Part shown: positions 24,701 to 37,397 of the stretch, one piece after another
Layout of the letters: each line of letters begins with the position of its first letter
How positions within the stretch are numbered: position 1 is the first letter of the stretch
NCBI GenBank assembly: GCA_950295325.1
Contig: OX485804.1
Span: 1,180,001 to 1,244,000, forward strand
Length of the DNA: 64,000 bases
Direction: 5' to 3'
DNA from: Polytrichum commune
Lineage: Eukaryota; Streptophyta; Polytrichopsida; Polytrichales; Polytrichaceae
Made by a program: the position numbers and the translations under genes
The notes under the pieces: generated by a model
The model's input: the letters and a program-made list of their open reading frames with translations, nothing else
What the model was told of the DNA's origin: nothing
Databases searched by the model: none

Positions 24701-25610
24701 ACGGTTCGGTGGCCGAAAATATGCCCAACATCAACACTTTTATATATGCATGGTATTGCTAACCATTTGGTCTATGTCAGGGCTCGGGGAGAACCGGTGC
24801 TTAGTTACAGATGAACCGGTTGAAGTTCGAGACTTCAGGAGAGTTACCGATCATCTTAAAGGATCTATAGAATATATCTCAAATGAATAAAGCAAAATCG
24901 GAAGATGTCAACATGTAACCAGTTGGATTTAGAATCACTAGGAACTTGACTGACTATGCCCATAAACTTTCCAGGCACTGGTCTACATTCCTGAGAACAA
25001 GCTCATTGTCCAGTACTCTTCCTCCAAGGTACTAGGATCACTACATTGATCATCCCCTTTAGTGTGTGTGGTGCTAATTCCCGAAACATGCAAAATTTGT
25101 CAAATCTCAGAATTAGTGAGCGTTGGAAATATTGTAGTATGTAGGTAAATGTTGTAAATAATGTTAGTATTATCATAGGTACTATTCAAAGACGTTGAAA
25201 TAGAGGGTCTCTTGAATTCGTCGTAGGTGATTTTTATATTTGATGTTGGTTTTAGTATAAGTATTCAACGATGTGATGAAGAAGGTTATAAGTAATAGAG
25301 GACGTTTGAAACAAAATTTAGTTACATCCTCTAAAATCTTCAGAATGTTCTCACAACATGGCAATATATTGTAGTCTTTCATAAATTACTCCTTGAATGT
25401 AGATGTTTCATTAGCCTTTATAGGAAATGAATATCAATTGTACACCACATATAGACCACTTTAATGTGGCCTTTGAATTGACCTGCAACATACATTGTTG
25501 TTGTGGGTCACATAAATATTCAAACTCTTTCAATTTCATGGGTTGTCTTGTTAGAAAATCATTGAAGTCTCTTGTCAAAGTAGGATCTCATTTTTATGTG
25601 CTAATACTAC
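24701..25610. other. Spacer with duplicated block
   Basis: Bases about 24780–25020 repeat the block at 19050–19400. The rest is AT-rich with no supported gene. Confidence 0.45.
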
Positions 25611-26007
25611 TACACTAAATATGATATTTAGTGTCATATGGCATTTTATGTCAATGCGGTAACTTTTTTAGTGATGCTTTCTATGAATAAGTTTACAAAT
25701 ATTGTCATCCCAATTTACTCTCAATTCATCCAAATGCCAATTATTGAAACAAAGTTTCGTATTATTTGCAACCTAACAAATCTATGATGAAATATTGTCA
25801 TGGATGATTGAAATTTGGATGAAAAACAACTTTGTAAGTGACGATACTTACAACACTGTAAATATGTAATGCCCAAAGTTTTTTTTAACAAGGAATGTCA
25901 AATACTGTTAAGTTAACACTTAGTGTTGGTGACATTACACCGCAGTTTGCAATTAGTATTGAGCAAGACAATTAGAATTGGTGACACCAAATATCATATT
26001 TAGTGTA
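25611..26007 (+). mobile_element. MITE with palindromic 25-bp terminal repeats
   Basis: The left end 25611–25635 and the reverse complement of 25983–26007 match at 24 of 25 bases (tacactaaatatgatattt...). Each terminal repeat is itself nearly palindromic (acactaaatat / atatttagtgt). The 397-bp body has no ORF. Related copies lie at 19775–20144 and, in the other orientation, 40153–40475. The end resembles CACTA by letters only; a 3-bp target duplication is not evident. Confidence 0.75.
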
Positions 26008-26229
26008 GTTCACATTAAATCGTGTTCATGGTAAATCATGTGGTCCATGATAACAAGCTTTATTGAGAGATATGTGTTTCAAGAAAACTAATGTGGCCCA
26101 CAATAGTTAGTGTACCAGTCATTACCATGGGCCAATGATGAGATATGTGACCTACACTAGATTATAAATATATATATATATAGCAAATATGCAATAATAT
26201 TTGAACAAGTCCCTTGTATTTTCCACTTT

Positions 26230-26640
26230 AATGCATTTGCTGAGGAGATACACCCATGTGGACTTCAAGTGCCTTTAAAATATCTCCTAGTTTAATTTCC
26301 TTTTGTTGCAGCCAAGATCATGATTTTGGTCTTAGATAAATTGACATCAAATGTGTAAAAGCTGTGCAAAACTCAGATAGTTTGCTCAAAATATATGAAG
26401 ACATGAAGTGGCGCCATGGTGGCATCTCTTCTCATAGAAGCCCAATGAGGCTCCCTCCAAAAAGAAAGGGTTAAAACCCATAATGACAATGCAAGTTGAC
26501 AATGAAGCACACTTTATGTTCGAATGTGTCCTCTACAACTGCACTAGAAATAGGTTTACTTCCCTGATTCAATTCAAAATGTAGTACTAGGTTTCTTTCT
26601 TGAAATTGGACCATCAAGTAAGTGTTAGCCTCTCTGAAGC
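26230..26640. mobile_element. LINE fragments, two orientations
   Basis: 26285–26400 matches 24225–24330 in the same orientation ('catgattttggtctta', 'agttgacatca/attgacatca'), so it is minus-strand LINE. From about 26490 the plus strand instead reads 'DNEAHFMFECVLYN', the C-terminal LINE segment also seen at 48725. The two pieces are therefore joined head to head, a rearranged relic. Confidence 0.6.
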
Positions 26641-27665
26641 CACTGCACTCTACTATTCGGTGCTATTCGGTTCAGTTTCCATTATCCAACTTCTACATAC
26701 AAGATTTACAGAACAAAACTTGTGTTGCATTAGGATACACTGGCAACAGTCGGATTGACAATCAGACCTCGTATGATTTAGATATGCTTTTAAAAATGCA
26801 TGTTTGATAATTCCTTGATTGATTACATAGGTGCACCTAATTATGTTCACTACCAATTGTGGAGTAGTTAATCAAATTTGAAGACAAAGTCCATTTTCTA
26901 TTAAACATGTGTCTTAATGGTATTAGTCATTTGATCCTCCCCTAACAACACACCAATCAAATATGACTCTAATCAACAAATAACCGAAGAACAACCCCAT
27001 AGCTTTTGGAATCTTGAATGTACCGTATTGTACCCTTAAACTAGAAATGCCCAAAAGTCATATACAGTAAAGAATAAGGTCACAATCTGATCGTGCTTTG
27101 GATTTGAAATCTGCATAAACTATGAACACACTGCAAAATGCAAATGGTAAGAGTTTACAAAAGTAGTCGAGACAAGGAGTATCAAATCTTTCCACAGTAC
27201 ATGTATTTTTCAAAATTGAATCAGATACAACAGCAGGGTCACCCCTTTCACACAACCCCCTTTTTTGCATTGATCTGGATAAGCAACCAGTATTAAAGAA
27301 TAACCCGACAGGAACAGATAAGTCAGCAATGGATGGTAACCTGACAGACCTGCTCCAGATTAATACCTCTACGATGTGAACTAGATTGGAAATCCCTTCT
27401 GAAATAGAAGACAAAAGTCTAACATAAAACAGAGAGAAGTTTACTTCCAAACTCTTTTGCAGTGCATTGCACAGGAGACGGGTCTAAGGTGGATCTTTGC
27501 AGTCCCTATGACAAACCATAACCTTTTTGAGTACTTGTTAACTCACAACTTGGAAAGGGACAACGTTTATGGCAACTAAATTTTAGGGAAACCATTTAGA
27601 ACCTCTAACAATAACCACTATGGTGTTCCTCATGATGAGAAACAAAGGAATATAAAATCATCTTC
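26641..27665. other. Importin-5 3' flank
   Basis: Non-coding sequence past the importin-5 stop. A 130-codon minus-strand frame (27450–27058) shows no family features and probably reflects 3' UTR or chance. Confidence 0.5.
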
Positions 27666-30600
27666 TCACAATACAGGGGCGGCCAAAATTGATTGAAGTG
27701 TGGCCTGTTGTTGTGGATCTAGCGTAGACCATGTAGCTGCTAGCGCATCTGGAGGTAGTGTTTGTTGCAATCGCCTTAACAGACTGACCATCCGAGCAGC
27801 TGTCTGTTCTGTTGCAAGATCGCCACCCACACACAAAACCTGCACGAACCACCAAATTCCAATGTGACAATTGACATTAGACAGGAATATGAAAGAAAGT
27901 CTTTGAAATTATCTTCAATCAAACTTTAATTCAACTCTAGTTCTTTGTGACAAAAAGAAGCACATCAAATGCTTCACAACACATGCGAAGTCCCTTCATG
28001 GAGAATAAAAAATTGCTGGGGGATGCAGTCATATCCGACACGAGAAAATTCCCATCCAAGAATAGGTGGACTGGTAACCATCGTCAAGGTTGTCCATATA
28101 ACAATATATGTTTATCATTGCACAAATGAATGTACATAATTACTAACAGTCAGAGAAACAAAAATTCAGAGATCAAATCCCAGATATGTATTTACTGTCA
28201 CTACTTGAAACACCTCTGAAGTTTATGAGGGAAATGGTCACAGAAATTACCTCGGCAAAAACTGAGATGATCTTTGATAGGAATTGGTTGTTTGGACCTA
28301 GAAGTTGGGCGTCCGACCTGGTACAAACAGCGTCTAAGTAAGGACAACTAGCCTTCAATCAAAACAGGAGATTATGCACTTCGACCATGTGTTGAAAACC
28401 ATACCCACCATAGACTAGATGCATTTTCACTTTGACGACACTACACAGACTATTTCGAGTTGCAACAACTTCACTATGTTGAAGCACCAATGCCTGAAAC
28501 AACTCTCTTTGAAACAAATAACTAGGAAAATGAGGATAACCAGGCACAGATCATGAAAGCATCCAACTTCCAATAGGGCGACCTATTCACAGGTTATAAA
28601 GTTACTTCCAAGAAAAAGAAATGATCTAACCCACCTCTCCACCATAGAGCAAAGCTGCTCATGGACAATCTTGGCTTCAACCAAATCACCTTTCAGGGGC
28701 AAGCATCCCAACCACGCAGGTACCACCTGCATTGTCCCAAAAGATAGTCACTATAATAATCATTTACAGTGATCTTATTATAGGGTGACAAAGGTAGTTG
28801 AACACCAATATTAGAGGCTAAATCAGCTGATGAAAATGTTAATTCCCTTACATTTGCTCCATCTATGCTATCTCTTTGGTATTCACAGATCTTGCCAAGG
28901 GCTGAAACTGCATTATCAGTGGCCATAATATTGTCTGCAGTTCGTGAGTTGGGTTCACTGATTGTGGCATTAAGCCTTTGCAAAGCAGCTGCAAGGAAAG
29001 CCAAAAGGAAGCCACAGATTCAGATGGAATTTTTAACTTTCCTAAGCAAATAAGAATCATAGACTGTAAAGAGATCAAAATATCAGAAATGCAAATACTT
29101 GTGGCTTGCACCTCCCACCACCTACCCAGTACTACTGAACATTTTAATTGTGATAACTTTACAAATGATACATATAAAGCCTTGAAGTTTAGTTGCCCAC
29201 CTCCAACTAGTGGCTTGAATGCAGCACCACCAAATTCAGCACAGACACCAATTCCATAAACTGAAGCCTGTAACACCTCAACAGAAGTCACAGTTAGTAA
29301 GAGATGGAAGTCAATGCTATACCACATTAGCCAAGTGGCTTGATGCCACTTTTGGCAACATGAATGACCAAAGTTCTCCAAGACTGATTATGCCAACAAG
29401 GACAGTGGACACACTAGCAGACTATTGAGGCATAAATGCTAACAGACACTAAAAGAACAAGAGGGATAAGAAATATGCTCAAAAACTAACCTGTCGCACA
29501 TCCGCAACAGCATCTGTGCATGCTTCCAAAAGAAACGGAAGGAACGTATCATAATATCTGCACAGAAGGAAAGTAAATTAACCAAGCTGTGAGATCTCTG
29601 TAGTTAGAGGTCCAAATTAAAAGTAGAGGATAGATAGTGACAAACAGAATGCACAGATGCCACAGACGGTGTATTTTAGAATTCTATAAATTATCTTACT
29701 TAATAGCTGCATCTCGACATTGCTCAGCTACATCGTCAAAAATGCAAATGGCCACCCTCCTCTCCTCAGGTGTCCGATCTTTCCCCTGTAGAAAAAGCAT
29801 GCACACAAACATCATTCTTATATCCTTCACCAATTATCCAAGTAAAAGAGAAGAAAACAGGAAAAGAACATTTCACAACACCTACTCCGGTAATGTTTAA
29901 GAAATGGCTCTAGTGGAACCCAAACCCAAACCCAGTGGAACACCAAAAGAACTGCAATCGGCGTAGCTTGAGTGAACCATGTATATTGAGGATAGCCCCT
30001 AAGCTAAGTAGATGTATATAAGAAAAAGAATTACTCACCAGCATTGGTGTGATGTAAGATATGAGCTCTTCAAAATATGGCAAAAAGGCCACCTTGAATG
30101 TCTTGATCAAGGTTCCGAGACATTCTCCCACCTGATGAAACAAGAGCACAGACCCATAATTAGGCACATTACATAGTACATGTCAATGTAATGAATGCAG
30201 GTTAGTAACCAAAATTGCATGTGAATATAGGAGACATTCAAGAAATACCCCATGCTCATAGGACATACTGTGGAGAGCAGGAAAACTGTAGTGGGCCTTC
30301 CAAACTCTGACTAAGCCAGATTTAGTGCAATACACACTAACGTTGAGGAATGTAGTTACAGGCCCCTCAATGGGGGTTTTGATGGCAAGGCATACTTTTT
30401 GTACTTAGGTGGTTAAAGTTAGATCTGTGCTTGGTCGTCACGACCTCACCTGATCTGGTAACTGCCAAATCAACAGAGCAGGATGTGCTTGGTCATATTG
30501 GGTTGAACTGGAAAAGATGTTCTCACCTGGTCAAAAACTTCCTCTTCTTGTTCATTTTCTTCTTCAAGAAGCTCACCCTCCTCTGCATCGAAGTCCTCAG

Positions 30601-33600
30601 TTTGTGTCCTCTCAGCTCGCTCTCTTTTACGAGTGCTGCTTGCAGTAATCACTTGCTTGAATTCTTCAACCATTGACTTTATCTGACCTGCATCTAGCAA
30701 TGGTCCAGCAATCTACAAAAAAGGTACCAGAATTAGTACTTTAGCATATTACACATCTCAGGAGGAGATATAACAGATCCTATTACATTAGAAAAAGAAT
30801 ATATATGTTTACAACTAATGCATGTGTTCATGCAGTCTGAGGATGAAAGAATATTCACATATCCAGTAAGAAGATTTTTCAAAATACACTGCATAGCTCA
30901 AACCAGAACTGTAAGTTGTGCCTGTCTGCACCTACTATATTTAAAAGGTCGTCAAATTAGCTTATAGCAATGAAGTGTACACACCTGGATACACTCATTT
31001 AAAGAATCCAGCATGTTCGAGCAAATTTCAGTTTCTGGTTCCTGCAAATATGGCCCAGAAATTGCATCAGAATGGAAAGGACAGCAAAGACCAATATCAC
31101 GAAATTGAAACCCCTGAAGTGCCCCACCTCCCTAAGTGAGGGGAACCCGTCCACCAAGTTTGAAAACAAACACCAGAACAGTTCCAGAAAGCCTAGATAC
31201 ACCTATAGATTAGGGAGTATATTGAAACCCTTCATAATCGTCACTGTGAGAAAAAGGAAAATAGTTCAGTAATTAACAGCATTGATTCCTTGAATGCTGA
31301 TAGTAGCAGAAAAAAGTGCGCAACATGTGCTGCCCCTATCATTCATACAAATAATAAGCACAGGGAACACAACCTTGTGCATGGCTTCCACAAGGGGTGG
31401 GATGATGTAATCTGCAAGCTGCTTCACATATGACTCATCACGCCCTGGAGCCTGTCCTTTCTCCACTGCTAATTTACCTGCTCTGAGGAGCTCTGGCATA
31501 GCTGCAAATAGAACAAGGAGAAAAACCTGTTAAGTTGATGACAACATTAAAACAACATCATTGATACAGGAGTTACATGTAATTGAAGTTCAGATGCGGG
31601 AGAACATAATGCGGGATTCGGATGAGCTATTTATAATACTTCACCGCATCCACCGCACCCCCAATTTTTAATCACTAATCATGGCTTGAACATGCAGATA
31701 ATGAAGCAATAGATAAACAGATGAAACATTGATCCAACCATAACTACAAGTGAATATCTGTAATACAAATCAGACAACACAAACCTGACACAGCAGCCTT
31801 CCGAACCTCCTCGTGGAAATAGAACTTAAGAAGGGGTACTAGGATTGGAGCAACCTGGTACAAGCAAGTGGCAGAAACTGTGAGAACGAACTTCACATTT
31901 GCTACTACCAGGATGCACTCCTCCTTTCCCTAAAAGACCTCATTCTTTAGTTGAGAAATTCCAATACACAATTAAGTTGGAGAGATGAGACATGTGTATA
32001 CTGGCTGACACAATATAGGTATAAATTTATGGACATAATGGAAGAAAACCAACCTTATCCCACTGTTCGAAATTTTTATAATAACAAACAGGAACACATA
32101 TTGTAACTGAAATGATGGAAGTACTGGTTCACCTGATCAATCCAGGGATAAAAGCCCTCCTTGAGCTCATCTGCATAACAGCACAACATGTTGCAAGCAG
32201 TAGCCTTTTCTTCTAGAACACTGGTTCGGATGCCAATTTTCTTATCCCCAATAGTAATGGTTTCCACGCTGACCAAAAATGTCATGTTCAAAATATACGT
32301 CAGAATAACTCAGATGAATTTTAAAATCCAAACTTACACTTTTCTTGAGTTAGAAGAAAATTTCTATGAAACCTTCAGAAGCTTCCAATAAAGTTGTTAC
32401 CCATACCTGTCATCATCAGACTCATTGCCTTCATCTTCCGAGTCAGCATCTGTGATTGTCACATCAGGTTTCAGCTGAGCCGATCTCAAAAGTGGTGGCA
32501 TGACCACGCTCATATAGGGCAGAAACTCCTGGCCTAAGCACTTGCACAACCTGGCCCAAGCCTGTGCAGAAAGACCATATCTTTGTGAGAACCATACAGA
32601 CATGTATTTATCTGTTGTGCCCAAAGCTAAGAAGGATTTATAAAATTCAATAACTATCTCTCTTGAAGGTGAGAAATCTGAAAATCCACATGCATGTCCT
32701 GCTTGTTAAAAAAATGAGAAATGCTACATCTCACGTATTGAATAGCTTACACAACTTATTCTTGAGCAAGTAGACAACCTCACGACCACAACCTTTTTAC
32801 ACTAATTTTTTTAGAAAACTGACAGCATTTTCCATGACCTCAAGGGATTGATGATACCAAGTAGGTCCTCATACCTGAAGCATGTAACTAATGGTAGGGT
32901 CATCATCTTCCATTTGCACTCCCTGCAGCGTCATTAGAACTTCCATAACCTGCTTGGCATCCTCCCTGAACTTGTCCTTGCCCACAGCCATGCCCACCAA
33001 GCTAATGCACTCCATTGACTTTGCTCGCAACATGCGGTTTTGTTTATCATTTGCTCCCACCAGAATAGTTTTCAAGTACGGCATCACAGCATCATAGTAC
33101 TTCTGAAAGTGTGCCTGCACACACATTCAGGAGGTAATGGTCAGAGAAGGAATAAGTATCCTCTAATTATCACTTATATCTAGCAAGTCAGAATCACAGA
33201 TACCTGTGGAACTCCCAAGTAACACAACCTTTCATCATGCCCCAAAAACACAAAGATGGATACTCTAGTACTAGCAATAAACTTTGGTAATCAAGAAGAT
33301 ATTTAGGAAGCACAAACAACCTAGGAGCTCATCTCAGAAAGATGGATTCTCCAAATGATACCTGTGCAGAGTCCGCAACTGAAGCAAGAGCTGTTAGTGC
33401 ACCTTCTTGCACCATCCTCTTTCCATTCTGCAGCACGTCCCACTGAACAATTACTTTCTGAACTTTAGAGAAGCACTTTGTCACCAATAACTGGTTGCAG
33501 GCTTTCCTAAGACAGGCAGTAGAAAGCGAGCACTTAATTCAAACAAATACAATGTTATGATTAAAACATACCTGGAGAAGAACCAGAAGCTTTGAGATAA

Positions 33601-36600
33601 CACCGTCCAAGTAAGGGGTCAATATTTCAGGAGTGCAGCTCTCGCTGAAGTTGAGGACAGCTGCTGCAGCATGAGCCTGAACAATTAACAACATTGATTT
33701 ACTATAGCAATTCTTGTCTGCAATTCAAACTTCACGACCCTAATTGGTCACAACAAAACAGAGTTTACAATCCTCACAAAAGGCTCATCAAACGACAGTG
33801 TAAGATTGGAGGGAAAAAAAAAGTGGAAAAGTACACAGCTCAAATCATTCATAATCACATAAGAAACAGGCAGCTAGCCCCACAAAGGAGAAATAACAAA
33901 ATATCATGTTTTCAAATGTGGAATCAAATATTCCAGTATAAACACTTGTCAAGCAGTAAAAAAGAAAAAAGAGAATAGAGCACACCTGCACACGGGGAGT
34001 CTGGAAATCATCCATGGCATTTACTAGGGCAGGAAGAACTTGCTGATGGTAACCTTGCTGCAAGTCAGGGCCAAGGTCGGTAGACAATTGACCAATGGCA
34101 TTGATAGCAGCCCACCGGACACGTGGATGTGAATCTCGGAACGAATTCAAGATCATGGTCACAACTGGCTCTAAGTTCTTTGTCATCACCTGCAAATAAC
34201 CACCATGTACAAGCAAGTGTTATTTCATGAACCTTAGTATTTATCACATACCAGCAATGTGAACTCTAGGGTGTATGAAACCATAGGGCACAAGATAATA
34301 TACCTTGAAGCCCAATATACAAACACTGGGATAATGTAAGAGCAGTGTCAGATGTAAGACTCCAAGACAAGAGTTGGATCAATGTGTACCTTGGCACAGC
34401 CTTCAGCAATTTGTGCAAGAGTAATGAGAGCAGCATGTCTTTTCTTCCAATCAGAGTCGTTAATGAAGGCAGGCAGCAACTGGGAAGCCACAGGAAGGAC
34501 GGTATTCCCTCCGAGAGATATGGCCAGCCTGTCCAGACACTCTTGTCCCACTTCATAGTCTGCAGTTTCACCTGAGTCTTCCTCCTCAGTATCAGCAGCA
34601 TACCACTGAGGGTCATCCTCAATATCTAGTAGCATTTTCATGAGAGTGGCAAAGAGCCTGCTAATAAATTGAGGTAGCTTTCTCATCATCCCAGGAGCTC
34701 GTTCCCTAGCCTCGGCCAGAGTGATCAGGAACTCAACTGCCAAATGTCTGGTCCCCTCCTCTAGTTCCGTTGCTTCAGCGATCTGTAGCATGTTCCCCAC
34801 AACTTCAGCCAATTGGCGTCGTAAAAATCGAGGCTCTGTCCCAGCAACTTCTATGAACATTTCAAGTGCTTCTTGTGCAGTTGCCTCTTCGCTGTTATTG
34901 AGAGCGAGTGAGAGAGTCTGCAACATTCCTGGAAGAAGATCTTGGAAACGCTCCCTGTCTTGAGCTGTTTCTAGTGTTTGAACAAAATTGGTGGTGGCTC
35001 GAAGAGCAGCAATACGGACATCACTTGAGGTGTCAGCAGACAAATTCTGTTGAAATACTCCATGAAGTGTAGGTAGGTAAGTGCGGAGCTGGGGTCCTAT
35101 GTACTGTGCAAGTTGTGCAAACATAAGAAGTGCGCTCTCTCTCAGGCGCATGGAAGGTGAGCTAACACACTGGAACATGAAAGGAAGAAGCTCAGGCCAC
35201 ATGCCCTCCTCAAGAATACCAGCTGCAAGTTCTGCAACGGTATCACATAACTTCTTTGATATGCTTTTCCCTTCTTCTCTCTGAACACACATAAGAAGCT
35301 GGCTCTTCACAGAATTTTGTGTGGTAGGTGCAAGCTGAGGCCACAATGAGACATCGTCCTTGGTGATAAGTTTGCGCAATAGGATTGCAACCATGGCCCT
35401 TACTTCCAACTGCTGCGAGACCTGGAGAAGCAAGGCAATAATAAGCATAGGTAGTGGAGAATCTCAGCCCCGCTGCACAAAATGTAGCTTGCGCCCAAAA
35501 ATGGAGATATGAATTGACCAATACCCTAAACCCCATTCATTCCACCAAATTAGATAGCCAATTCAAGCCCATTATACATTTGATAGTTAAGGTGTCCTCA
35601 AGAAATAGTTGACAAAATGGCAAGTGTTATGGATATCCAAGCGGACCCTACGACGACGTGTATAACAGCTTCCGTCATCAGCTCACCAGATCTTCAATAC
35701 AGCATACACTAGAAGCATTTAAACGTGCGATAATCATGCAGGATCTCCTATTCGAGTGATGATGATAGCCAGAATCGAGATAGACGTGGATCAATTGATT
35801 GAACCGCATGTGTCTTCATTTTGAGTGAATAAAGCCAGGATGTTCTAAACTTTCACACGCAAATATGGAATACAATAAGCCAACCAAATCTACACCTCAA
35901 TTTCCAGTCACTGCAAACGGCTTCATGTGTACTAAATTCACTTGAACCATTGCCCAGGATCCGAGAAACTGTAGCAATGGCCAACCTAGTACCCCCCCAA
36001 CAGACCACTCCGAATCATCTCAGAGAACAAAAGCGCCACTCCGCGGTGCAATGTTCCTCGATAATTTTGAATGCCAGCCCTAGAAATAGCTCATAGGGGC
36101 GCTAGCTCTCACGATTGCTACCGACTTCGACAAGACGATCTCAGAATCACCATATAGACGTCCCATGTGACAACCGCGCTCTGTTTATCCAATCTAACCT
36201 AACAGTTGCATCTAAACCATTATCCAAATGCATTGGAGAACACATACGCAATCTATGCCATCGTTCGAAATGGTAGAGGGAAATTTGGTCACCATCGGAG
36301 CGTCCCGTGTGACAACTCCACTATTTTTTGCGAAATCTAACCTAACAAGTGCATCTAAACCTATATCCGAATGCATTGGAGAACAAATAAATATGCAATG
36401 TTGTGAAATGGGGGAGAGAGAATTGATCTGCTCACGGATCACATCCACTCTAGTCATCAGCAGGCACGCACTCAACTAACCTGCAACGCATGAATCATCT
36501 TCAGTACGAGCGCATCTGCATGATGCTGCTTGCAGTAGTTGAAAAGCTGCTCAGCCTGTCCCCGCTGCTCATTCCCAGGACTCATGAGCTGGCCGACCAA

Positions 36601-36687
36601 AGCTTCCAGAGGCGCCACCCCGTCGCCTGCCAACACTAAAGTCACCTGCGCATCCAAGGCCTGGCCTGCCCCTATGTCCATCGCCAT
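27666..36687 (-). CDS. Importin-5 / karyopherin beta-3 (IMB3-like)
   Basis: A HEAT-repeat nuclear import receptor that binds RanGTP and carries cargo, including ribosomal proteins in other eukaryotes, through the pore. Twenty exons join in phase to 1122 residues (Arabidopsis relative about 1116): 36687–36481, 35421–34390, 34189–33986, 33676–33572, 33427–33362, 33114–32875, 32561–32407, 32268–32133, 31854–31785, 31501–31374, 31041–30985, 30712–30527, 30131–30039, 29785–29700, 29557–29491, 29267–29201, 28988–28852, 28726–28635, 28317–28251, 27839–27666. Landmarks: 'EATAQEALEMFIEVAGTEPR', 'GQECLDRLAISLGGNT', 'HPRVRWAAINAIGQLSTDLG', 'AKSMECISLVGMAVGKDKF', 'EEKATACNMLCCYADELKEG' and 'CIFDDVAEQCRDAA'. 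Acidic stretches lie at about 656–669 and 839–860 (the second after a KRER patch). Exon 2 is unusually long (344 codons). Intron 1 has a tandem duplication. Confidence 0.96.
36158..36425. repeat. Tandem duplication, 140-bp unit, importin intron 1
   Basis: Copies start at 36158 and 36298. Shared in order: 'cgtccc.tgtgacaac', 'aatctaacctaaca', 'tgcatctaaacc', 'atgcattggagaaca' and 'aatggtagag/aatgggggag'. Diverged, so not recent. Confidence 0.75.
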
Positions 36688-37397
36688 TTAGCTCCCACCC
36701 CCAACCCCGACAGGTACTGCCCCAGGCCACACAAACCGTCACCAACCACTCCCTCAAACCCCCACAAGCACTCACCAACCCTTTTGATCCAGGAACACGA
36801 ATTCCCCGATGGCGATCCGCATCAAACCTCAAAAACAAAACTTCCCCCGTTTCACCACACCGTCAACCTCCACCTCACCAAATCAAATCCGAATGGCACG
36901 GACCATCCAATGCGATAAACCGCAACAAAAACACAATACACTACAACCACAGCACAAAATTCTCCCTAAAACCTTCCTTCCCCACGGGAACGAATGGTCA
37001 CCGACAGACAGACAATCTACACGCGTGCCTGGATCCCTGCGAAAGAGCAATAGCGAATGCGGAATGCGAGCGGAGTTGGAGACGGAGATGGAAAACGAGG
37101 ATAGGGGAGGTGCGTGCGTGCGGGCGGGCTGGCGGGCGGGCGGGCAGGGAAACCCTAGAAACCCTAGGCAGGTCGTGTGAGACGCAGAGGCCACCGTTTG
37201 AGGTGAGAGATGGTGCAAAAAAAAGCGCACGCGTGAGGGAGGGGAGGGGAGCGGAGCGGGGCGAGGCAGGGGGGGATGGCGAGCAGCGGGCTGGGGCGGA
37301 GGGGCCAGCGGGGAGATTGGAGATGGATGGAGGCGAGGCAGGGCAGGGCAGGGCAGGGCAGCCACACCAACGGGGGAGGGAGGAGGCAAAGAGGATT
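36688..37397 (-). promoter_or_regulatory. Importin-5 leader and promoter, GC-rich
   Basis: Upstream of the ATG at 36687–36685. Two adjacent telo-box-like AAACCCTAG words sit at 37150–37158 and 37159–37167. Around them is a strongly purine-rich plus strand (pyrimidine-rich minus strand), with G runs at 37110–37150 and 37225–37290 and a GGGCA repeat at 37337–37361. GC content is far above the surroundings, as for a housekeeping promoter. Long ORFs here on both strands are compositional artefacts. The start site is not determined. Confidence 0.6.
37337..37361. repeat. GGGCA pentanucleotide microsatellite
   Basis: Four to five perfect GGGCA units in the importin-5 upstream region. Confidence 0.85.

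Noticed and set aside
25611-26007. CACTA (En/Spm) assignment from the TACACTA end
   Set aside because: The ends lack the usual CACTACAAGAA form and the 3-bp flanks do not match; left as an unassigned MITE.
27058-27450. 130-codon minus-strand ORF past importin-5
   Set aside because: No domain, signal or splice support; it is in the expected 3' flank.
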